Of a stretch of DNA of 64,000 bases, positions 10,175 through 18,069 are shown piece after piece. Positions within the stretch are counted from its first letter, which is position 1; each line of letters starts with the position of its first letter. Both the position numbers and the translations under genes were made by a program. The stretch comes from Tunturibacter empetritectus (GTDB taxonomy: Bacteria; Acidobacteriota; Terriglobia; Terriglobales; Acidobacteriaceae): NCBI RefSeq assembly GCF_040358985.1, contig NZ_CP132932.1, positions 1 through 64,000 on the forward strand, written 5' to 3'. The notes under the pieces were generated by a model. That model worked only from the letters and a program-made list of their open reading frames with translations, made no database searches and was not told where the DNA came from.

Positions 10175-11245
10175 CTATTTGGTGGGACGCGGAACGGGAA
10201 CCACTCCGACTTGCTCGTCCTTTGTGTAGGCGGCGCCGAAGTAAGGGAATTCCTTCCGTGTGCGGCTGAGGTCCGGGGAAACGCCATCTGCAAGTGGGGT
10301 GTTTGATGCCAGCTGCAGCATGATGTCCATGACGTCATCGCCCAACGGACGACCGTTGAAAGCTGCCTGATCGAACGCAGCTTCCGTGCCGAGTTCATAA
10401 GGTAGGACAGAAGGTAAAAGACGGCTTACGACCTGCTTCCCGTATTCGGATGGATTGACCACGGATCCTGCATAGGTAGACATGTTCTGGGCAAATTCAG
10501 CAGTCACGCCAGCGTAGTTCGCTACATCGTCAGCCGGTCCAGCAGCGTTGAACTTGTCGATCAATTCTGGCTTTGAAGTATCCGTTAGAAAAATGTGGGT
10601 GTACAACGGTAGTCCCCAGCGTTGTACCTGCATCTCAGGCGCATGTCCATACAGTGAAGATGTGGCCCATGCATGCACTTTTCCTTTTCCGATGAGGTCG
10701 TTTGGAACCTCCAGAACAATTGCCGTGACGTTTCGGTGACCGAAGAAGTTTTTCCGGTTTTGGAAGTGGCTGGCGTCATACCGCTTTTCTTTGTAGTACG
10801 TCTTGATCCAGCCAATGATGGCAACGGCGTCGCCAGCGAATAGATCTGGCGCCAACCCAACATAGGCACGGATGCCATTCCTGGTCTCGATCTTCTCGGT
10901 CTCACCTTCAATGAGGATTTCACCAGCGGCACTGCGAGCGGCATCCTTGCCAGTTGCTCTGCGAACCTTGTAGCTCTGAATATGGGTGTGCTCGTCACCA
11001 TCCGCGTGGCGGGCATCGCCGAACTGGAGGTTGAACGTTACGTCCTCGTGCGAGTCACCATTCAGGTCGAACCGAAACGCATACAGGCCTTCCTTATGGA
11101 GAACGTCTGGCACAGACAGACCTGCATCCGGGTTGACTGTCATAGCCATCACCGTGTGACCGGGGACGCCCTCGAAGAGATAGAAATCGCAGACGTTGAG
11201 GCTCGGATCCTCTTTGGCAAGTTTTGTGTCGAAATGATGCGACAT
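10175..11245 (-). CDS. DUF4331-family protein
   Basis: 356 residues beginning MSHHFDTKLAKEDPSLNVCDFYLFEG, the usual opening of DUF4331 proteins. It has the calcium-binding-like FRFDLNGDSHEDVTFNLQF and the AYVGLAPDLFAGD region, and ends near EFPYFGAAYTKDEQ. Function is unknown; members often sit in stress or redox clusters. No signal peptide was found, although the paralogue next door has a Tat signal. GAAAGAGG precedes the start. It is the second gene of a two-gene transcript with the gene at 11288 (42 bp gap) and is followed by a strong terminator. Confidence 0.85.
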   Translation of the reverse strand: MSHHFDTKLAKEDPSLNVCDFYLFEGVPGHTVMAMTVNPDAGLSVPDVLHKEGLYAFRFDLNGDSHEDVTFNLQFGDARHADGDEHTHIQSYKVRRATGKDAARSAAGEILIEGETEKIETRNGIRAYVGLAPDLFAGDAVAIIGWIKTYYKEKRYDASHFQNRKNFFGHRNVTAIVLEVPNDLIGKGKVHAWATSSLYGHAPEMQVQRWGLPLYTHIFLTDTSKPELIDKFNAAGPADDVANYAGVTAEFAQNMSTYAGSVVNPSEYGKQVVSRLLPSVLPYELGTEAAFDQAAFNGRPLGDDVMDIMLQLASNTPLADGVSPDLSRTRKEFPYFGAAYTKDEQVGVVPVPRPTK

Positions 11246-11287
11246 ACGTAACCTCTTTCATAAAGTGATTGCAGTGAATCGAAGGGT

Positions 11288-12190
11288 TTAGGCGACGGAG
11301 TCGCGCCGCGAGAAGAATGGGAACGGCTCTTGAAGATGCACATCTGCCTTCGGTGACCCAAGAGCGGGAGAACCATTGAGAATGGTATCCACGACGAGAT
11401 CGGAAACTTCCTCCGGGTGTCGGCCATTTTGAGCAGCGAACGTAAAACCGGAAGGCCACTGTGGATCGTAATGCAGCACGTCGGGTAGCAGACGCGAGGC
11501 CACCCGTCGGGCATATGCATCGGGATCGCCTGCCATTCCGCTCTTGCGGCTTTTTGATGCGATCGCCTTGACGATGTCTTCCATGAGCATCGCGCGATCG
11601 TCGGAGGGAGAGAGGTTGTGATACGACCTCGCCAAGCCGGCCTGTTCCGCGACAAGGGCGGCGATAAACGGCGATCCGACTCGCTGCCGCTGCCCAGTAT
11701 GCAACACTCGCTCAGCCCATATATCCATCGCTCCTGAGCCGGTCAACACCTTCTTTGGTATTTCGATGATCACCGCCTTGAGAACGACACCGTCTGTTCC
11801 AGACTGTGTCGCGACGCTGCCCGCAAAGATTCGGCATCCCTGCTGTTCCAACAACGCAGCCTCCACCGGGCCGCCAGGTAGCTCTACGTCCCACCTTCGC
11901 GCTCCCGCGTGTATCGTGACCTGCGATTCTTTTTGCGCGCTGCAGTCAAATCGATTCAGACGAATCGGCCATGTGGCGGCGATTACGGTTGTTTCCGGGT
12001 GTACGCCAGGAAATGCGTACAGGTTAGCTTTTTTTGAGTTCAGACCGAGGGCACTGCCATCTGCGCCAGAGTCGACCACTTCTGCGAATACTTTCGACGG
12101 CACCATCGACGCCACAGCGCTGGCCAGAACGCCGCCCAACACTGTACGGCGTGTAGTTTTTGTTTCGAGATTCGTGATTGCTCGATTCAT
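11288..12190 (-). CDS. Tat-exported DUF4331-related protein
   Basis: 300 residues with a twin-arginine signal (TRRTVLGGVLASAVASM at about 13-29). The body follows the DUF4331 plan but is more divergent and lacks the acidic FDLNGD segment of its neighbour. Shared landmarks are YAFPGVHPETTVIAA, DIWAERVLHTGQRQRVGSPF, ASRLLPDVLHYD and the C-terminal PFPFFSRRDS, which matches PYFGAAYTKDE in the paralogue. It is probably exported folded to the periplasm. AAGGAG lies before the ATG. A dyad element lies upstream in the divergent promoter region shared with the second aquaporin. Confidence 0.75.
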   Translation of the reverse strand: MNRAITNLETKTTRRTVLGGVLASAVASMVPSKVFAEVVDSGADGSALGLNSKKANLYAFPGVHPETTVIAATWPIRLNRFDCSAQKESQVTIHAGARRWDVELPGGPVEAALLEQQGCRIFAGSVATQSGTDGVVLKAVIIEIPKKVLTGSGAMDIWAERVLHTGQRQRVGSPFIAALVAEQAGLARSYHNLSPSDDRAMLMEDIVKAIASKSRKSGMAGDPDAYARRVASRLLPDVLHYDPQWPSGFTFAAQNGRHPEEVSDLVVDTILNGSPALGSPKADVHLQEPFPFFSRRDSVA

Positions 12191-12361
12191 TCTGTCTCCT
12201 TGTGACGCTGGAGTTTGCAGCTGTTGACGCCCCAGCAGCGCCTTCTACGTCCGAGCCTGACCAGGTTCATGGCGACACAGAAACTTGGCAACGTCGCTTG
12301 TACAACTCGTATTCTTCTCTCTGCTTGACAGTCAGGCATCTACCCATTCCATAGGGACATA

Positions 12362-12379
12362 CCTGTATTTTTCTCTAGT
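12362..12379. promoter_or_regulatory. Recurrent dyad element, copy 2
   Basis: CCTGTA-TTTTTC-TCTAGT lies in the divergent region, 171 bp from the Tat/DUF4331 start and 104 bp from the aquaporin ATG. Confidence 0.45.
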
Positions 12380-12483
12380 GCTTCGTCGGCTTCGACTGCT
12401 GCACTCTAAGTAAGGCGACAAGCGGTCCTGCAAGGATCGCCTTAAGCTCTTCAACTGTGCCCAAACAACATTGGCGATCTATC

Positions 12484-13329
12484 ATGTCATCCTCAGACTT
12501 TCGAATAACCGCTCTGTCTCCGTCCGCCTCGCTCGGAGAGGCAGTTAAGACGCATTGGCGGGAGTACGTAATGGAGTTTTCGGGAACGGGCGCACTGATG
12601 TTCTGCATCTGTCTTTTCGGGACACTTCTCTACAGCAACGCGTCTCCCTTGACTCGCTTTGCTCTCTCGCGACCCGAAAACGCAGCAATTATGGGAATGG
12701 GTGTTGCCGGCACGACATTGCTTGTCGTTCGATCGCCATTCGGCAGACGCTCTGGTGCGCATTACAATCCTGCGATTACTCTCACGTATCTGTGGCTCGG
12801 TCGAATCCACCGCTGGGATGCTGTTTCTTACGTCGCAGCTCAGTTTTCGGGAGCTCTGTGCGGTGTTTTCATCGCCCGTCAAATACTCGGGATTTCTCTA
12901 TCGTCTGACCCAGTTCACTATGTAGTTACCGTCCCAGGGAGCTACGGGAGAGAAGCCGCTTTCACCTCGGAGTTTCTGCTGTCTGCGTTGCTAATGGGTG
13001 TCGTGCTCTTTGCCACGAACCATCGGACCCTGGCACGCTTTAGTCCGCTCCTGGTCGCCGCGGTCACTGTCTTTTATTTTGCGATATGCTCTTCCATCTC
13101 GGGCTTCAGTGTAAATCCTGCCAGAACCTTCTCATCTGCGCTCTTCGCCTCGATCTGGTGGGGGATCTGGATTTACTTCATCGCTCCCTGTCTCGGTATG
13201 CTCGCGGCCGCAGGGGCGTATATCCGTGCTTTTGGTCCGAGCCGGGTGTACTGCGCAAAGGTTTTCCACGATCTGCACTCAACCTGCCCATTTCCATGTC
13301 GATTTGCACATCTCGAGCATGAGCGGTAG
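12484..13329 (+). CDS. MIP-family aquaporin-like channel, second copy
   Basis: A paralogue of the channel at 1203, about 281 residues from ATG 12484 (GTG at 12457 is an alternative). Both selectivity loops are canonical: HYNPAIT in loop B and GFSVNPARTFSSALF in loop E. The C-terminal tail CAKVFHDLHSTCPFPCRF repeats the Cys/His arrangement of the first copy. It is an inner-membrane channel for water or small neutral solutes. It is divergent from the DUF4331 pair. A hairpin covers its stop codon. Confidence 0.87.
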   Translation: MSSSDFRITALSPSASLGEAVKTHWREYVMEFSGTGALMFCICLFGTLLYSNASPLTRFALSRPENAAIMGMGVAGTTLLVVRSPFGRRSGAHYNPAITLTYLWLGRIHRWDAVSYVAAQFSGALCGVFIARQILGISLSSDPVHYVVTVPGSYGREAAFTSEFLLSALLMGVVLFATNHRTLARFSPLLVAAVTVFYFAICSSISGFSVNPARTFSSALFASIWWGIWIYFIAPCLGMLAAAGAYIRAFGPSRVYCAKVFHDLHSTCPFPCRFAHLEHER

Positions 13330-13340
13330 CGCTCATGCTC
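13315..13340 (+). other. Stem-loop over the aquaporin stop codon
   Basis: GAGCATGAGCG, loop GTAG, CGCTCATGCTC: an 11-bp perfect stem whose loop holds the TAG stop. No T-run follows, so it is either a Rho-assisted end or an RNA-stability structure. The next 120 bp hold only a 24-codon frame (13376-13450) that I cannot support. Confidence 0.5.
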
Positions 13341-13461
13341 TGATGTCGGCTCACGTGCTGACACACGGAGATGACATGGCACCGGGCTTCAATCAGACTG
13401 CTAATGCCTTAAGATATGTGAGAGCTGCTCTACGGCAACGGAAGAATTAAGCCAGACGCTC

Positions 13462-16400
13462 TCAGCGCCGCCAGAATTGATTGGTGCTTTTATTCTGAGG
13501 TGTGAAGATCGTCTTGCCGGGAACAATCAAGCTGATGTCTGTCCCGGCTTTGGGAGTGCTCGCGATCTGAAGCTTCGCTCCGAGGCGGGATGCTCGTTCA
13601 CGGATGCCCTTCAGTCCGAAATGCCCAGCCTTCCCTTTTTGCAGGACGGTTTCGGGAATTCCCCGTCCGTCGTCGCAAATGTGCAGCGTCAGATCTTGCC
13701 TGCTCACGAGTTCAACGGTGATGCGCTTGGCACCAGAGTGATTGCATGCATTACGAATAGCCTCGAATGCAATCAGGTAGACCTCGTCTCTTGCTACTGG
13801 ATTCATCTCGCGCTCGACAGCGTCTAATGAGAGCAAGAATTCGATATCATGGCTTGCGCGGAACTCTTCGACAACGCATCTGAGGGATGCTGTGAGATCG
13901 CTGAATTCTGTCGCGCGAAGAGATTCCAATGCGGTCCTCCCCTCCAGTGTCGCACGGCCAAGCCATTCAGAGACAAGATTGAGCGCGTTCCAAGTTCTAT
14001 TGTGATCCGGTAAGCTGTCCCGCGCCCCGTCCACAACCAGTTTGCTTCCCTGAATTGTCTGTAGCAAGGTGTCATGCAGGTCGCGGGCGATGCGTGTCCG
14101 CTCTTCGAGGCGGTCGTTGAAGCGTATGCGCACGGCAGCCGCGTATTGGCGAACCCTTAAGAGATAAAGCGTATAGCCAAGTGAAACAGCAAGCAGAACG
14201 ATGAGTGCGGGGAACCATAAGGTTTGGTACCACGTCGGTATGATAACGAAGCGAAGCACATCTCCCTGGTCGTTCCAGACTCCAGCGTTGTTGCTGGCGC
14301 GGACGATGAATGTGTAAGTTCCCGGACTGAGATTGGTATAGAAAGCGGAACGCCTTGGACCGACGTCCCTCCAATCTGGATCGTGACCCTCAAGCTTGAT
14401 GCGAAATTGGACGCGCTGAGGCGAAACAAAGCTAAGGGCTGTGTAGTCGATCTGGATGTCACGGGTGTGGGGAGGCAGGCGTAGCTGGCCGCCCACGGAA
14501 TACAGCGTATCGTGTGCGATAACCTGCTCAATGTGGACGGGCGGCATGTGCTGATTCAAATTGAGGTGATCGGGGTCGACCATCTGCACCACGCTGTCGT
14601 TGCTGAACCAGAGGCGCCCATCAGGGGAGCGCGACGCGCGCGGCGCAAACGTCGAACCTGCCGGCTGTGCACCACTGAAGACATCGAGGGTAAGCGTCTC
14701 GATTGCGGTCTCGGGATGAGCCCACCACCGCTCCAATTCAGCATTTTCTATCCGTACGAGCCCACAGTGACTGTACAGCCAAAGCGATCGATGAGCGTCT
14801 CTAACCATGGCGTAGATCGCACTGCATGGCAAGCCATTGCGTTCCGTGAGAAAGCGGAGAGTTCCTTGTCTCCAAGCAGCTAAGCCGGCGGGGGTAGCCA
14901 GCCAGAGGGAGTCAGGGCCGTCCTCAGAGATATCCGTTACGTGGCCGATGCTCGCGGTCTGCTTCTGAATGACGGCGTCGATTTGGCCGTCGCGATACCG
15001 GGTGAAGCCACTAGGAAGAAGCAGCCAAAGTCCTCCACCGGCGGCGGCGGATAGGTGATAGGAGTTTAGCGTTTGTGCAGCGTCCAACTCCTGAAATGCT
15101 CTCCCGTTGCGAAAGCCGACGATCCTGTACAGGTGAGCGGTTCGCACGGGACTGGCCCAGACGGTGTGATCCTCGGACTCGGTGAGAAACTGCACGACGC
15201 CAGTGGGCTTGCCTTCAAGATCGAGCACGGGAGTGAAGTGAGAGTTGCTATAGATAAAGAGAGAGTTGTCGACCCCTACCCAGAGATTGCCAAGATGATC
15301 CTGCAACATGGAGGTGACTTGCTGTCCGGGCAGGCCGTGGTGAGGAAGGATCGACGACACATGGCCGTCGCGCATGAAATCCAATGAGCCGACAGTCCCG
15401 ACCCAGACCGTTCCATCCCTCGCGGCCAGGACAGAGCTTGCCTGATCGGAAGAAAGACCCTCGCGTTTGGAGAAGGTGGCGACCGGCAGATCGCGGAAAC
15501 AATCGATTCCGGATGTTGTGGCAACCCAGATGTCGCCTTCGCGATCTTCGAAAAACCCATTGATCCCATCTCCGGTGAGACCAGCCGAACTGTCGTAGTG
15601 ATCGATTTGATCGCCGTGTATACGATAGATCCCCTCATCCAAGGTGCCAACCCACAGATCTCCTGCGCGATCGGTGAAGAGTTCGGCCACTTTAAGTTTT
15701 GAGCTGTCGAAGCCGGGAAGTACAGGGTCCTTCAGCCGTCCATTGACAAGGTGCTGCAGTCCAAGACCCGGACCGGACCGATTCATGCCCACCCATGTCA
15801 AGCCATTGGCTGCGATCGCAATGGCCTCAACTCCGGAGAGTCCTTTGGCGGCCGCAAGCGCATTGACTCTGAAGGTGGTCGACGCCTCCGGCCGCCATCG
15901 GGCAAACGCGTCTGTAAGACCAAGCCAGAGATTACCCGCGGTGTCTTGCGCTAGGGGCCCTGCGTTGGGGGAAGCCAGGCCGTCTGCAACTCCATGGCAG
16001 TGGAGAGCAGAGCCAACCGCCTCGCACAAGGGGCCGAGATTGTCTTGAGTTCTGCTTCGGGTGAACCAGGCATTTCCGTCATCGTCAGTGACGACACTAT
16101 TGATGCGAGCAATGGGACCGAAGTTGACAACCTCGCGGCCCGTCCAATGCGCCAGCCCCCGGCCGGTTCCAATCCAGAGCCCACCGTCTTTGTCAGGAGC
16201 TAATGAGAGGATGTTTTCCGAAGGCAGCTTTTGACCCGAGGGAGGAGTCCACTGAACAAAGCGGACGCCGTCGAAGCGGAATAATGCCCCTTGAGTACCA
16301 ATCCAAAGGTAGCCGTCGCTGGTTTGTGTGAATCCCGAAGGTGTTCCAGAGAGAAAGCCATCTTGAAGCCGCCACGCGGTATGAGCGTACTGCGAGATAT

Positions 16401-16485
16401 GGCGGGTGGGGTCAAGAGGCCACGCGGAAGAAGGAATGAGCCAAGCCTGTGCGCATGCAATCAAGAGCGCGCCTACGAGTTTCAT
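13462..16485 (-). CDS. Propeller-sensor histidine kinase (Reg_prop / Y_Y_Y / HisKA_3)
   Basis: A 1007-residue membrane sensor kinase. Signal peptide 1-24, then a periplasmic two-component-regulator propeller with repeated GYLWIGT..GLFRFDG-type blades to about 620, a Y_Y_Y domain near 660-730 (FRIKLEGHDPDWRDVG), one membrane span near 740-760, and the kinase core. The phosphoacceptor is His804 in ARDLHDTLLQT, the N-box is FEAIRNACNHS, and the ATP-lid motifs are DDGRGI and GHFGLKGIRER. AGGAGGGAAG gives a strong start. No response regulator is adjacent; two NarL-type regulators lie at 31050 and 39124. Family members sense polysaccharide-related or envelope signals; this ligand is unknown. Confidence 0.92.
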   Translation of the reverse strand: MKLVGALLIACAQAWLIPSSAWPLDPTRHISQYAHTAWRLQDGFLSGTPSGFTQTSDGYLWIGTQGALFRFDGVRFVQWTPPSGQKLPSENILSLAPDKDGGLWIGTGRGLAHWTGREVVNFGPIARINSVVTDDDGNAWFTRSRTQDNLGPLCEAVGSALHCHGVADGLASPNAGPLAQDTAGNLWLGLTDAFARWRPEASTTFRVNALAAAKGLSGVEAIAIAANGLTWVGMNRSGPGLGLQHLVNGRLKDPVLPGFDSSKLKVAELFTDRAGDLWVGTLDEGIYRIHGDQIDHYDSSAGLTGDGINGFFEDREGDIWVATTSGIDCFRDLPVATFSKREGLSSDQASSVLAARDGTVWVGTVGSLDFMRDGHVSSILPHHGLPGQQVTSMLQDHLGNLWVGVDNSLFIYSNSHFTPVLDLEGKPTGVVQFLTESEDHTVWASPVRTAHLYRIVGFRNGRAFQELDAAQTLNSYHLSAAAGGGLWLLLPSGFTRYRDGQIDAVIQKQTASIGHVTDISEDGPDSLWLATPAGLAAWRQGTLRFLTERNGLPCSAIYAMVRDAHRSLWLYSHCGLVRIENAELERWWAHPETAIETLTLDVFSGAQPAGSTFAPRASRSPDGRLWFSNDSVVQMVDPDHLNLNQHMPPVHIEQVIAHDTLYSVGGQLRLPPHTRDIQIDYTALSFVSPQRVQFRIKLEGHDPDWRDVGPRRSAFYTNLSPGTYTFIVRASNNAGVWNDQGDVLRFVIIPTWYQTLWFPALIVLLAVSLGYTLYLLRVRQYAAAVRIRFNDRLEERTRIARDLHDTLLQTIQGSKLVVDGARDSLPDHNRTWNALNLVSEWLGRATLEGRTALESLRATEFSDLTASLRCVVEEFRASHDIEFLLSLDAVEREMNPVARDEVYLIAFEAIRNACNHSGAKRITVELVSRQDLTLHICDDGRGIPETVLQKGKAGHFGLKGIRERASRLGAKLQIASTPKAGTDISLIVPGKTIFTPQNKSTNQFWRR

Positions 16486-16958
16486 TCTCTTCCCTCCTGA
16501 ACGGCTGCTTCCTTGCGCGGGGCACGCCGAAGCGGATTTGCCGCGCCGAATGCGTTAGATCAGGCCGGATCACAATATCAGGAAGGTCCGGCTGGATCTA
16601 ACTCAATTCAGGCGCATGTCGTCACGAATTGGGTAACCCTAATATCAGATTCGCACAGGGCGCGGGTTTGAATCGTCGAACTCTCTCTTAGACGATTCGC
16701 CAGAATGGCTGCGTTTACCTTCATCTGGATTCTCATCATAACTCGCCGACAGAGTCTCAATAGCCTTCCTGGCTGCCCGAGCGACCGAGAATCTCTACTT
16801 GCGAGTTGCCTACCAATAAAGGAGCGCGAGGCGACAAAGGCCTTTACAGCGCATATGTTTCCCGCCGCAGGTTGCCGATCCTGTCCACAACCGCGCGGCT
16901 GGCAGAGAAAGTTTATGAGTAGAGTGCGACTTCGATTTGACAATGACAGACATTGAGA
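16486..16958. other. Intergenic stretch without a supported gene
   Basis: 473 bp between the propeller kinase start and the end of marC. The short frames on both strands resemble no family and have no convincing ribosome sites. No dyad element or terminator was seen. Confidence 0.5.
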
Positions 16959-17639
16959 TCAGTGATGCACCGACAGAACCATACCAAGAAGAGACATGCC
17001 GTTCCAAGCAATCTGCACGCCGATACACATCAGGACGAAGGCCATGACGCGCAAAATACCATGCACAGTGGCCGGTGAGACCGCCTTGATCAGCTTCGGC
17101 GCATAGCCATAGCACAAGTAAACCGATGTGCTCAAGACAGCTGCAGCTAAAGCTATTCCACCGTAGGCTTCGGTCTTTTCGATCAGCCTGCTGGCAGTCG
17201 CGTGCGCACTGAGTGTGATTGTCACAACAAGAGTTCCTGGGCCGGCCGTGATTGGGAAGGTGAATGGATAGAAAATCTTATCGTTCAGGTCTTCATTTTC
17301 AGTAGGTGCACTCCCCTCAATTTCTTGATGTTTGGCACGGTTTGCAGCGTTCGCATCTTTTTCGAACAGAAGCGCCCACGCAGTTGCCGCGATGACAATA
17401 CCCCCAGTTACCTGAACAATTGGAAGAGATATGCCAAAGAAGGCGAGGAGCAAAGAACCTAGAAACTCGATGACGATAAGAAATCCAAATGTCGAGAACG
17501 CGATCTTCCGCGCCAATTGACGATAGACCTCCGCAGGTTCGTTCCTCACTAACCCAAGGAAGACCAGCGCAGATCCAATTGGATTAATGAGCGGGAGAAG
17601 CGCAGTCAGCGCGAGAATAAAAGACTTTGAGAACAGCAC
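16959..17639 (-). CDS. MarC-family integral membrane protein
   Basis: 226 residues, six hydrophobic spans, GTG start preceded by AGAGGG. Diagnostic segments are ALLPLINPIGSALVFLGL near the N-terminus and FPFTFPITAGPGTLVVTI-like FTFPITAGPGTLV in the middle, both typical of the UPF0056/MarC family. It lies in the inner membrane. The family was once tied to multiple antibiotic resistance, but its transport function remains unsettled. It stands alone, divergent from the GH15 gene, with about 430 bp between them. Confidence 0.88.
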   Translation of the reverse strand: MLFSKSFILALTALLPLINPIGSALVFLGLVRNEPAEVYRQLARKIAFSTFGFLIVIEFLGSLLLAFFGISLPIVQVTGGIVIAATAWALLFEKDANAANRAKHQEIEGSAPTENEDLNDKIFYPFTFPITAGPGTLVVTITLSAHATASRLIEKTEAYGGIALAAAVLSTSVYLCYGYAPKLIKAVSPATVHGILRVMAFVLMCIGVQIAWNGMSLLGMVLSVHH

Positions 17640-17884
17640 GTTGCACCCTCTGGAACACCTGTAAGATCGCTTCGCATCGCAAACGAACCACTGCGACGGC
17701 AGTCCTCACCTGACCGCGACTAAATTCTCGAGGCCCTTTCACTGATCCCTTCGTTAGGACGTATGCATTGGAGTGACAATAACGTTCCGACGAAACCACT
17801 CAAGGGATCCGAGTCAATTTGACCTAACTGTGATCATCGTTGAGGAGAGCGCTGCAACGACAGCCCATAGACTGCAGCCCCTGC

Positions 17885-17902
17885 ACTGTACTTTTCTCCA
17901 GG
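17885..17902. promoter_or_regulatory. Recurrent dyad element, copy 3
   Basis: ACTGTA-CTTTTC-TCCAGG, 167 bp before the GH15 start. Read on the other strand it is CCTGGAGAAAAGTACAGT, close to the consensus. Confidence 0.45.
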
Positions 17903-17917
17903 GTCGCAGGGTGCTCA

Positions 17918-17935
17918 CCTAAAGAAATCTCTAGT
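17918..17935. promoter_or_regulatory. Recurrent dyad element, copy 4
   Basis: CCTAAA-GAAATC-TCTAGT, 134 bp before the GH15 start and in phase with copy 3. It matches copy 1 at 14 of 17 positions. Confidence 0.4.
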
Positions 17936-18069
17936 TCATAGCCTGAAGAGATTGCCTGCGCACCATCCTTAAAACGGGTATCAGATAGCTATGAGTGCGG
18001 AAAATGTCGCTAAGGCCAAATGATTGGGCTTTGCGGGCCAACCGTTCTTATTGATTGAGAGGCATTCCC

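Larger units (their letters stand above)
17640..18069. other. Divergent promoter region of marC and the GH15 gene
   Basis: 430 bp without a supported gene. It holds two dyad elements (17885 and 17918) whose starts are 33 bp apart, about three helical turns. Nothing else was recognised. Confidence 0.5.

Noticed and set aside
16608..16956. Opposed small frames in the gap before marC
   Set aside because: Neither has a ribosome site or recognisable motif, and they overlap each other on opposite strands.
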